Shown here piece by piece: positions 1 to 5,909 of a DNA stretch of 10,058 nucleotides (positions are counted from its first letter, which is position 1; each line of letters begins with the position of its first letter). The notes under the pieces were generated by a model. It did not search any database. It was given only the letters and a program-made list of their open reading frames with translations, and was not told the DNA's origin. Source of the stretch: CAYMEK01 sp964389305 (GTDB taxonomy: Bacteria > Spirochaetota > Spirochaetia > SZUA-6 > DRHE01); NCBI GenBank assembly GCA_964389305.1, contig CAYMEK010000098.1:1-10058 (forward strand). Direction: 5' to 3'. Made by a program: the position numbers and the translations under genes.

Positions 1-53
1 CCTCCGATCTCCTGCTCCCAAAGCAGGCGCCCTAGCCGCTGGGCTACATCCCG
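1..53 (-). tRNA. tRNA-Pro (anticodon UGG), 3' part outside the window
   Basis: Read on the minus strand, 53 bases fold as the 5' part of a tRNA: acceptor strand CGGGATG, D-arm GCCC/GGGC with an 8-base loop, anticodon stem CCTGC/GCAGG with loop TTTGGGA, a 5-base variable loop AGATC, and the first strand of the T-stem (GGAGG). The anticodon at loop positions 3-5 is TGG, which reads proline CCN codons. The T-loop, the 3' acceptor strand and any encoded CCA lie beyond position 1. The 5' end is placed at 53 by the 7-base acceptor strand. A strong promoter lies directly upstream. Confidence 0.93.
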
Positions 54-64
54 ATGGCTGGTCT

Positions 65-94
65 ATGATACTGACATTGCTGTTTCGGGGTCAA
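65..94 (-). promoter_or_regulatory. sigma70-type promoter of the tRNA-Pro gene
   Basis: On the minus strand, TTGACC (89-94, 5 of 6 consensus bases) is followed after 18 bases by TATCAT (65-70, 5 of 6). Transcription would start near 58, a few bases before the mature tRNA 5' end at 53. This position and quality suit a stable-RNA gene. The stretch from 95 to 250, between this promoter and the argR stop, shows no convincing gene and no clear terminator for argR. Confidence 0.72.
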
Positions 95-250
95 GGTTGC
101 CCGCTTCCGTACCTGGCCGGGAGCCGGTGCATGGAAGGAATACCGGCCGCAAATGGCCTTTTCGTCGCGGCCGCCGGGGTGAAGCGGAAGCGGCGGGACG
201 CAGTGTGCCGGACACGGGCGGCCGCAGGGGGGCGAGGCAGGAATGAGCCT

Positions 251-718
251 TTAGTGCGTCGGCAGCGTGTCCTCGCCGGTCAGCCTTCTGATGAAGGAGG
301 ACTTGTCGGCATCCTCGCCAAATATGACCAGCAGGGTATCTTCGCCGCCGATTGTACCGAGCACTTCCGGGATCTCCAGGCGATCGATGGCGAAGGCTAC
401 GCTGTGGCCGTGGCCGAGCTTGGTGTGAACCACGGCCAGGTTGCCGGAAAACTGGATGTCCACGATTCCGCGAACAATATCATCGTGGAGGTAGGGCTCC
501 GGAGTGGTGTCCACCTCCTCCTTGACCGTGTAGACGTACCCTTCCATGCGGTCCGGAACCCTGGCGATGCCGAGGAACTTGAGATCCCTCGAGAGCGTCG
601 CCTGAGTGACGTCCTTGCCCTCCTGTTTCAACCGCTGTTGAAGCTCTTCCTGGCTGTGTATCTTTTCGGTCTGAAGAATATTGAGGATGAGCCTTCTTCG
701 TGCTTCCTGAGTAGTCAG
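251..718 (-). CDS. argR: arginine repressor ArgR
   Basis: Transcriptional regulator of arginine biosynthesis and catabolism; family members are hexamers that bind DNA with L-arginine as co-repressor. With the start used here the protein has 155 residues, close to the usual 150 or so. The N-terminal winged helix-turn-helix (about 5-65) contains the family signature VTQATLSRDLKFLG (37-50). The C-terminal oligomerisation and arginine-binding domain contains GTIGGEDTLLVI (121-132). No ATG exists at the expected N-terminus. The open frame reaches back to a TTG at 787, but a TATAAT box (761-766) and an AAAGGAG ribosome site (725-731) both lie inside that extension. The start best supported is therefore CTG at 718, six bases after the AAAGGAG; the true start is less sure than the gene. 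It is divergent from apgM. Its targets are not in this window. Confidence 0.93.
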   Translation of the reverse strand: MTTQEARRRLILNILQTEKIHSQEELQQRLKQEGKDVTQATLSRDLKFLGIARVPDRMEGYVYTVKEEVDTTPEPYLHDDIVRGIVDIQFSGNLAVVHTKLGHGHSVAFAIDRLEIPEVLGTIGGEDTLLVIFGEDADKSSFIRRLTGEDTLPTH

Positions 719-724
719 AAGTAG

Positions 725-731
725 CTCCTTT
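725..731 (-). promoter_or_regulatory. ribosome binding site that places the argR start
   Basis: AAAGGAG on the minus strand, followed by the six bases CTACTT and then CTG at 718. It is the only strong Shine-Dalgarno match near the N-terminus of ArgR. The distance points to an uncommon CTG initiation codon, because no ATG, GTG or TTG occurs in frame at a suitable spacing. Confidence 0.6.
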
Positions 732-760
732 GCTACTAAAAAGATTGTCTGTCTTGCATC

Positions 761-766
761 ATTATA
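761..766 (-). promoter_or_regulatory. probable -10 box of argR
   Basis: A perfect TATAAT on the minus strand, 29 bases upstream of the argR ribosome site, predicts a transcript starting near 753. No good -35 hexamer is present at 16-18 bases (the best is CTTTGT), so the promoter may be weak or activator-dependent. I saw no convincing ArgR-type operator around it. Confidence 0.5.
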
Positions 767-876
767 CAATGTCGGTAGAAAAAACAAAGGGAAAATTCAC
801 GCCTCCCAGAGGGCTCCTCTCTCGGCCTGTCCAGGTTCTGGATACCGGTGCTGGCAGACCGGCAGCTGCCGTAGCC

Positions 877-905
877 TTGACCAAACCCTGTGAGGACAGT
901 ACCTT
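877..905 (+). promoter_or_regulatory. weak candidate promoter for apgM
   Basis: TTGACC (877-882, 5 of 6 consensus bases) is followed after 17 bases by TACCTT (900-905, 3 of 6) on the plus strand, about 50 bases before the apgM start. Spacing is ideal but the -10 is poor. No better candidate was seen in the 788-952 gap. Confidence 0.3.
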
Positions 906-952
906 GTGTTCCGGTGCTCTAAGTTCAGCATCCGGCAGGCGGGGTGAAAGCA

Positions 953-2152
953 ATGCAAGAGCTAATCAGAGATCTCATCATAAAGAACGACAAGAAAATC
1001 GTGCTTCTGGTGATGGACGGCTTGGGCGGACTGCCCGTGGAGAAGGGCGGGCCCACGGAGTTGGAGGCGGCCAGAACCCCCAACCTGGACGCTCTGGCCG
1101 CCGAATCGGAGTGCGGTCTGCACCTGCCTATCGGCTACGGCATCACTCCCGGGTCGGCTCCGGGGCACCTGGCCTTGTTCGGCTACCAGCCTACCGAGTA
1201 TCCGATCGGCAGAGGGGTGGTGGCGGCCCTGGGCATTGCCTTTCCCCTGCGATCGGGAGACGTAGCGGCGCGGATCAACTTCGCTACCAGGGATGAGCAG
1301 GGGCGGATCACCGACCGCCGGGCCGGACGCATTCCCACCGACAAGTGCGCCGAGCTTTGCGAGCTTCTGTCTTCGATCTCCATTCCAGGGATCGAGCTTT
1401 TCATAAGGCCCGTGAAGGACTACCGGGCCGTGGTAGTCTTCCGCGGCGGGGATTTGAGCGATCACGTTGAGGACACCGATCCGCAGGCCACCGGCGTCAA
1501 GCCTCACGATCCCAAGGCCACCTCCGAGGAGGGGAAGAAGACCGCCGAGATAGCGGAGGCGTTCATCCGCCAGGCCCTGGATCGGCTGCAGGACCGGCAC
1601 CCGGCCAATGCCGTTCTGATGCGGGGATTCGCCAGGCTGCCTCACATTCCTTCTATGCAGGAACGCTTCGGGCTCAACCCGGTGGCCATGCCCGTCTACC
1701 CCGACTACAAGGGGGTCAGCCGGCTGGTGGGCATGGACGTGATCGAGGAGCTGAAGAGCCTGGACGACCAGGCCGGGGCCCTGAAGAGCAACTGGGACCG
1801 CTACGACTACTTTTTTGTCCATCACAAGTACACCGATTCCAGGGGTGAGGACGGAGACTTTCAGGCCAAGGTTACCGAGATCGAGAAGGTGGACGCCTTC
1901 GTCCCCCGGATCACGGCCCTCGAGCCGGAGGTGCTGATCGTGACCGGAGATCATTCCACCCCCTCCTCGATGCGTTCCCATTCCGCCCACCCGGTACCGT
2001 TCCTGCTTCACGCTCCCGATGTTCGCCCTGACCGCGTCCGCGAGTTCGGGGAGCGCTCCTGCGCCTCAGGGCTTTGGGGCGTGATTCCGGGCGCCATGCT
2101 GATGCGCCTGGCCCTGGCGGCGGCGGGCAGGCTGGCCAAGTTCGGCGCGTAG
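953..2152 (+). CDS. apgM: 2,3-bisphosphoglycerate-independent phosphoglycerate mutase, ApgM type
   Basis: Cytoplasmic glycolytic and gluconeogenic enzyme interconverting 3-phosphoglycerate and 2-phosphoglycerate without a bisphosphoglycerate cofactor. It belongs to the alkaline-phosphatase superfamily, in the archaeal-type branch also found in some bacteria. The 399-residue length is normal for ApgM and shorter than the roughly 510 residues of GpmI. Visible motifs: LLVMDGLGGLP with metal-ligand Asp22; GITPGSAPGHLALFGY with predicted phosphoserine nucleophile Ser68; HHKYTDSRGEDGD (290-302); VTGDHSTPSSMRSHSAHPVPF (330-350) with the second metal-ligand set. All key residues are present. ATG 953 is preferred, with GGGGTG nine bases earlier; an in-frame GTG at 944 would add three residues. 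The lipoate ligase-like gene follows 35 bp downstream and probably shares its mRNA. Confidence 0.95.
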   Translation: MQELIRDLIIKNDKKIVLLVMDGLGGLPVEKGGPTELEAARTPNLDALAAESECGLHLPIGYGITPGSAPGHLALFGYQPTEYPIGRGVVAALGIAFPLRSGDVAARINFATRDEQGRITDRRAGRIPTDKCAELCELLSSISIPGIELFIRPVKDYRAVVVFRGGDLSDHVEDTDPQATGVKPHDPKATSEEGKKTAEIAEAFIRQALDRLQDRHPANAVLMRGFARLPHIPSMQERFGLNPVAMPVYPDYKGVSRLVGMDVIEELKSLDDQAGALKSNWDRYDYFFVHHKYTDSRGEDGDFQAKVTEIEKVDAFVPRITALEPEVLIVTGDHSTPSSMRSHSAHPVPFLLHAPDVRPDRVREFGERSCASGLWGVIPGAMLMRLALAAAGRLAKFGA

Positions 2153-2187
2153 AGGGATCTCGGCTGCTCCCGGAATCCGGCAAAGCC

Positions 2188-2823
2188 ATGAGGCCTGAAA
2201 CCAGGACTCCCGAAACCGTCAACGAACACCTCCTGGATCTGTATCTGCGGGAAGGGCGTCCCGTGTACAGGATCTACGAACCCCAGACCGTCTCCATAGT
2301 CATGGGAGCGGGGGGAAACGCTGAGGGGGATGTCTTCGTGAGCCGGGCCGAGCGCGACGGAGTACCGATCCTGCGGCGCAGGGGGGGAGGGGGTACCGTG
2401 GTGCTTTCCCCGGGGCAGGTGGTACTGGCCCTGGTGAGCGAGGTGGCCTCACAGTTTCAGAATCTGCACTACTTCCGGCTCATCAACAACTGGTTCAGCC
2501 TGGCTCTTTCGCTCCTGGAAATCAGAGGCCTAGAGGACAAGGGGATCTCCGACCTGGCCTTCGGCGGGCGCAAGATCCTCGGCGCCTCGCTGTACCGGCG
2601 GCGGAAGCTGCTGTTCTACCAGGCCAGCCTGCTGGTGGCCAATGACCTTACGCTCTTCGAACGATACCTGCGCTTTCCCTCCCGGGTCCCCGACTATCGC
2701 TGCGGGCGGGCCCACCTGGAGTTTTGCACCACCCTCAGGCAGGAAGGCTTCCCGGTTTCCGTGCCGCAGCTGATGAGGAGCCTGGAGCAAGTCCTCCGAG
2801 AGCAGCTCGACCGATTTCGTTAG
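2188..2823 (+). CDS. lipoate-protein ligase / octanoyltransferase-like protein (BPL_LplA_LipB fold)
   Basis: Predicted cofactor transferase that would attach lipoyl or octanoyl groups to E2 or GcvH proteins; the exact substrate cannot be read from the sequence. From ATG 2188 it has 211 residues. Family signatures in order: RRRGGGGTVVLSPGQ (63-77), matching the glycine-rich RRxGGG acyl-adenylate loop, and ISDLAFGGRKILGASLYRRR (120-139) with candidate catalytic Lys129, followed by the conserved tail YLRFPSRVPDYRCGRAHLEF (160-179). It is a single-domain, short version without the accessory C-terminal domain of E. coli LplA. The start is uncertain. ATG 2188 has no good ribosome site, whereas CTG 2164 lies six bases after AGAGGGA and restores an N-terminal RLLPESG-like strand typical of the family (219 residues). 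It follows apgM closely. A lipoate scavenging ligase, a LipM-like octanoyltransferase and a paralogue of other function all remain possible. Confidence 0.82.
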   Translation: MRPETRTPETVNEHLLDLYLREGRPVYRIYEPQTVSIVMGAGGNAEGDVFVSRAERDGVPILRRRGGGGTVVLSPGQVVLALVSEVASQFQNLHYFRLINNWFSLALSLLEIRGLEDKGISDLAFGGRKILGASLYRRRKLLFYQASLLVANDLTLFERYLRFPSRVPDYRCGRAHLEFCTTLRQEGFPVSVPQLMRSLEQVLREQLDRFR

Positions 2824-2857
2824 CGAGCAGGGGTTTCTCGGCTGCCGGCGCGTTCAC

Positions 2858-2913
2858 CCGGTCCCTCCCCGGCCCGATCGCCCGCCTCGTGCCCCGCGGC
2901 GGCCCGGGACCGG
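2858..2913. repeat. inverted repeat in the convergent gap, possible bidirectional transcript end
   Basis: Perfect 8-base arms CCGGTCCC (2858-2865) and GGGACCGG (2906-2913) enclose 40 G+C-rich bases, within which CCGCC and GGCGG can pair again. The structure sits between the stop codons of two converging genes (2823 and 2970), where a bidirectional terminator would be expected. There is no T-run on either side, so intrinsic termination is not supported directly. In sequence this G+C-rich, an 8-base match over this distance could be chance. Confidence 0.3.
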
Positions 2914-2969
2914 TTGCAGCAGCCGCTCGCGCCCCGCCGGCCCGGTTCAGCTCAGCCCCTTTGCCCGCT

Positions 2970-3650
2970 TCAGGCCGGCTTTCTCAGTGGGAGGCGCAGG
3001 ATTTCCTCCCAGTACAGAGCCTGCCACCAGGGGCCGGCAGGCTGCGCTCCACCCGGGCGCGGTTCTCCTTCCGGGGCGGCGCCGGGCCTGGTGGAAGCCG
3101 CGGGCCTGTGGTTGCCCGGCGGCTGCGGCACGAGGCCGGTAATGCGGATCAGCACCGCGGCCTGGGCGGGGAAACGAAGGGAAGCCGGGACCGTCTGCGA
3201 TGTCACCTCGGCGCCCGGAGGGGACCGTCCTTCCAGATCGGCGAGGAAGAATCCGCGCCCTGCGGTGAAGGGCACCTCTTTCAGGCTCTCCTGGCCGGGA
3301 GCGGCCGCCTCAGGGCAGGGCGGGACGGCGGGGGAAAGGAGCCGCCGGCAGTCCTGCCCGAGCTCGTCGAGCGTTTCTGCGGGTTCGAGCTCCCAGAACA
3401 GGCAGCCTTCGAGCTCGGTCACTGCTGCGGTGCTGAACACCGGAGCCCGCCGTCCTACCGCCTCTCTGATCCGGCGGCGGAGGTCTCCAACCTCGGGCGG
3501 GCAGGGCAGGCAGAACACGGGAATGCCTACGGGCAGGGCCAGGGCGGATGCCAGCCCGTGGCGGCGAAACAGCTCTTCCTTGATTTCCAGGACCTTTTTT
3601 TCGACATTGGTGGGCGCCTTTAGAGCCAGAAGGTAAAAGGCCTGAGCCAC
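2970..3650 (-). CDS. unrecognised 226-residue protein downstream of the histidine kinase
   Basis: I do not recognise the family with confidence. GTG 3650 is preceded by TAGGAAGG, which overlaps the stop codon of the kinase gene. The gap is only 6 bp, so the two are almost certainly co-transcribed and translationally coupled. The protein has no signal peptide or membrane segment. The N-terminal half (about 1-110) alternates predicted strands and helices (FYLLALKAP, VEKKVLEIKEELFRR, LPVGIPVFCLP). A strand-like VLIRITGL (166-173) precedes a Pro/Gly/Ala-rich linker (174-206) and a conserved-looking end, WWQALYWEEILRLPLRK (208-224). The layout loosely recalls 2H phosphoesterases (2'-5' RNA ligase superfamily), but the two HxT/S motifs are absent, so such a protein would be catalytically dead. 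That comparison is a guess. The reading frame follows the same G+C-rich codon pattern as its neighbours. Confidence 0.75.
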   Translation of the reverse strand: MAQAFYLLALKAPTNVEKKVLEIKEELFRRHGLASALALPVGIPVFCLPCPPEVGDLRRRIREAVGRRAPVFSTAAVTELEGCLFWELEPAETLDELGQDCRRLLSPAVPPCPEAAAPGQESLKEVPFTAGRGFFLADLEGRSPPGAEVTSQTVPASLRFPAQAAVLIRITGLVPQPPGNHRPAASTRPGAAPEGEPRPGGAQPAGPWWQALYWEEILRLPLRKPA

Positions 3651-3656
3651 GCCTTC

Positions 3657-5054
3657 CTACCGTCCCACCCGGTTGAGCAGCACTCTGAAGGTGGTGCCCT
3701 GCCCCTCGCGACTCTGCACCTCGATCCGGCCGCCGTGCTGTTCAACCGTGGATTTCACGATAGACAATCCCAGGCCGGTTCCGGTCTCGGCCAGGTTTTT
3801 CGCGTTGGTGGCCCGGAAGAACTCGCTGAACAGACTGTCCTGCTCATTCTCCGGGATGCCGATCCCGGTATCGCTGACCTCGAATACCACCTTGTCCTCC
3901 GCCGGGTTCATGCTCAAGCTCACCCTGCCCCCCGTGGGAGTGTACTTGATTGCGTTGGAGAGCAGGTTGGAGATAACCGTCTGCAGCCCTTCCCGCCTAC
4001 CGTACACAACGGCGGCTGCTGGGTCGGAGGGGCAGCTAACCTCCAGGCGCACGCCTTTCTCTCCCGCCATGGTCTCGAAAAACTGGACGTTTTCACCCAG
4101 AAGCGCACAGAAATCGATCTTTTCCAGCTCCGAGGTGGACAGCTCCGCCTTGCCCTTGGCCAGAACCAGCAGATCGCCGATGCTGTTCGCCAGAGCTCCG
4201 GCCCGGGCTTCTATGCGGGCGAGCATCTTCTTCTGCTGGTCGGTCAGCTCGCCCAGGAAGCCCTGACTCAGGGTCCGGGTGATCGACTGGATGCTGTTGA
4301 GGGGTGAGCGCAGCTCGTGGGAGGCCTTGAGCAGGAACCAGCTTTTGGCCTTGTCCAGTCGCTTGAGATTCTCATACACCGAGGCGTTGGCGATGGACAG
4401 GGTCACCAGATCGCCGAGGATGGAGAACAGCGAGATCATATCCTGGCTGAGCTTCCGCCCCCGTTCTCCATACACGCACAGCGCTCCCAGCACCCGCTTC
4501 TCCCGCCTGAGGGGCACGCAGATAAGGCTCTCGGTCTGGTCGTCCACCTCGGGGAAATCGTCCACCAGGGCATCCGTCACCAGGACGGCGTTACCCTCCA
4601 TGAGGCTGCGGTGGTAGATATTCTCCGCCACGTCGATGGCGAGGTCGGCGGCCTCCCTGGCGATCCCCGCCATGGAGCGCACCCGCATTGTGCCGCTGTC
4701 GGGGTCCCAGAGTTTTATGGAGCAGCCCCGCACCCCGGTCGCCTCTACGGTGATGCGGGTGACGGCGTTGAGCACTTCGTCCAGATCAAGGGAACCTCCG
4801 GCTTTGTGAATCACCTCGAAGATAGCCTCCAGGAACCGGGCCCTGCGCTCGGCGCTCTTGAGTCGGGGGAGGTTGCGGGCGAGCAGCAGTCCCATCAGCA
4901 GGCCCATGCCCCCGGTGCAGAGAATTGCACCGATCAGAAGGGGTGTGGTGGCCTGGCGGAAAGCCAAAACTACGGTGAAGAACACCAGAGAGGAAATCCA
5001 GATCGGAAGAAGGGGCAGCCAGAGCCTGTTTGCCTGACGTGCTTTTTTCGCCAT
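3657..5054 (-). CDS. membrane sensor histidine kinase with GAF domain
   Basis: Predicted inner-membrane two-component sensor of 465 residues. Two hydrophobic segments (about 12-32 and 38-58) are separated by only a few residues, so there is almost no extracytoplasmic sensor. A GAF domain (about 75-225, with SLICVPLRREKRVLGALCVYG) is the likely cytoplasmic input module, then HisKA with the H-box KASHELRSPLNSI (phospho-acceptor His246), then HATPase_c with N-box NLLSNAIKYTPTGG (363-376), G1 SDTGIGIP (394-401), F-box LFSEFFRATNA (408-418) and G2 GTGLGLSIVK (425-434). All catalytic motifs are intact. ATG 5054 has no clear Shine-Dalgarno sequence. No response regulator lies next to it in this window; the downstream partner is the unknown 226-residue gene. 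The signal is unknown, possibly a small ligand or redox state bound by GAF. Confidence 0.93.
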   Translation of the reverse strand: MAKKARQANRLWLPLLPIWISSLVFFTVVLAFRQATTPLLIGAILCTGGMGLLMGLLLARNLPRLKSAERRARFLEAIFEVIHKAGGSLDLDEVLNAVTRITVEATGVRGCSIKLWDPDSGTMRVRSMAGIAREAADLAIDVAENIYHRSLMEGNAVLVTDALVDDFPEVDDQTESLICVPLRREKRVLGALCVYGERGRKLSQDMISLFSILGDLVTLSIANASVYENLKRLDKAKSWFLLKASHELRSPLNSIQSITRTLSQGFLGELTDQQKKMLARIEARAGALANSIGDLLVLAKGKAELSTSELEKIDFCALLGENVQFFETMAGEKGVRLEVSCPSDPAAAVVYGRREGLQTVISNLLSNAIKYTPTGGRVSLSMNPAEDKVVFEVSDTGIGIPENEQDSLFSEFFRATNAKNLAETGTGLGLSIVKSTVEQHGGRIEVQSREGQGTTFRVLLNRVGR

Positions 5055-5082
5055 GTTTACATCATCGATCTCTGCGGTCGAT

Positions 5083-5111
5083 CTCTACAATGGCACAAAA
5101 TCCTTTGTCAA
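5083..5111 (-). promoter_or_regulatory. candidate promoter of the histidine kinase operon
   Basis: On the minus strand a perfect TTGACA (5106-5111) is followed after 17 bases by GTAGAG (5083-5088), or after 18 by TAGAGA. Both are poor -10 matches, so this looks like a regulated or weak promoter. The -35 overlaps by five bases the -35 of the promoter facing the other way. Confidence 0.42.
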
Positions 5112-5126
5112 TCAAACAGTTTGTGC
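5093..5126. promoter_or_regulatory. dyad operator candidate between divergent operons
   Basis: Perfect 7-base arms GCACAAA (5093-5099) and TTTGTGC (5120-5126) are separated by 20 bases and centred at 5109.5, almost exactly on the shared -35 element. A third TTTGT occurs at 5104-5108. A dimeric regulator bound here would cover both promoters. Arm centres are 27 bases apart, about two and a half helical turns. The regulator is unknown. Confidence 0.42.
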
Positions 5127-5132
5127 TATGAT
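5105..5132 (+). promoter_or_regulatory. promoter of the DUF4037-like/lipoprotein operon
   Basis: TTGTCA (5105-5110, 5 of 6 consensus bases), a 16-base spacer, then TATGAT (5127-5132, 5 of 6). The predicted transcription start is about 5139, which coincides with the first in-frame GTG of the gene. It is among the best promoter matches in the window. Confidence 0.65.
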
Positions 5133-5138
5133 GGACGG

Positions 5139-5909
5139 GTGCAGAGGAAAGTCGAACGCAACAGCCGGAAGTTGAGCCAGCTCATCAGTTCCTGGCCGGG
5201 CATCGAAACCGTGGTGCTGGGCGAGGCGGCGGAAGCGAGAATTCTCGACCCCTACTTCACCATCTCCCTCGATGTCTATTACCGAAACGCACTGCCGGAG
5301 GCCGCCGAGCGTAAGAGCTATTTCGGGAACCCGGCCACCTTCGATACGGTGCCTGCCTTTACTGAGGATCGCTTCCTGCTGGAGGAGCTTCCGGTGAAGA
5401 TCCGCTACCAGGCTACCGAACGGGTGGACCGCCTGCTCGAGCGGATCCGACGGGGAGAGTGGATCTTCCACGACACGGGCACCTACCCTTTTTACAGGCT
5501 GCTGCACGGCCAGGTTCTGTATAAAAAGACAGGCTGGCTCGATGAGACCCGCAAAAAACTCTCGACTTTGCCCGAGCACTTCTGGAAGACGATCGTCAAC
5601 GGCGCCCGCCTCTCGGCAGCCTACTATCTCAACGATCTCAGAGCCGCCGTCTACAGGGGGGACGGCCTGTTCTACACCTTCTCCTTGAGCAATTTCCTGC
5701 GCAGCCTCTGCAGCTTTCTCTTTGCCCTCAACCACATCTTCGAGCCCTCGGCCCGGGTGCTGATGGAAAAAGTTCTGGAGCTGCCCAGGCTCCCGGACGG
5801 ATTTGACGGCCGCTTCGAGAGCATGCTCCGGGAAGATCCGGAGATGCCGCCCCAGCGGAAGCGGGAAATCGCCGAGCTGCTGCTTAAAAGCATTTTTCCC
5901 ATGGCATGA
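5139..5909 (+). CDS. DUF4037-like conserved protein, possible nucleotidyltransferase-fold
   Basis: A 256-residue soluble protein with no signal peptide. It resembles proteins annotated DUF4037, which are associated with nucleotidyltransferase folds; I hold this assignment loosely. Visible features: WPGIETVVLGEAAE (19-32), an NTase-like first strand and turn; LDPYFTISLDVYY (36-48) with Asp37 and Asp45 as candidate acidic residues; EWIFHDTGTYPFYRLLHGQVLY (107-128); and a helical C-terminal half (about 145-252) containing SNFLRSLCSFLFALNHIFEPS. No classic GSxxxDxDL motif is complete, so activity is unproven. The start is GTG 5139, since ATGs at 5128 and 5131 are out of frame. No Shine-Dalgarno sequence precedes it, and the promoter puts the mRNA 5' end at about this codon, suggesting leaderless translation. 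TTG 5172 is the alternative. It ends in an ATGA overlap with the lipoprotein gene. Confidence 0.85.
   Translation: MQRKVERNSRKLSQLISSWPGIETVVLGEAAEARILDPYFTISLDVYYRNALPEAAERKSYFGNPATFDTVPAFTEDRFLLEELPVKIRYQATERVDRLLERIRRGEWIFHDTGTYPFYRLLHGQVLYKKTGWLDETRKKLSTLPEHFWKTIVNGARLSAAYYLNDLRAAVYRGDGLFYTFSLSNFLRSLCSFLFALNHIFEPSARVLMEKVLELPRLPDGFDGRFESMLREDPEMPPQRKREIAELLLKSIFPMA

Noticed and set aside
65..724. Long plus-strand open frame opposite argR.
   Set aside because: It lies antisense to argR, whose family motifs are unmistakable, and it has no recognisable domain; G+C-rich DNA keeps such frames open by chance.
788..952. Possible ArgR operator (AAAATTCAC) in the argR-apgM gap.
   Set aside because: Only a half-site-like string is present; no 18-base palindrome resembling an ARG box could be found.
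962..2011. 349-codon minus-strand frame opposite apgM.
   Set aside because: Its translation is low-complexity Gly/Val/Leu/His-rich, typical of an antisense shadow, while the plus strand carries all ApgM motifs.
2724..3636. Two long plus-strand frames across the convergent gap and the unknown gene.
   Set aside because: They have Arg/Gly/Ala/Pro-rich translations without motifs and overlap each other; the minus-strand 226-residue frame has a ribosome site and operon spacing and is preferred.
4317..5138. Upstream extension of the DUF4037-like frame across the kinase gene.
   Set aside because: This part is antisense to the histidine kinase and precedes the promoter at 5105-5132; only the part from GTG 5139 looks like protein.
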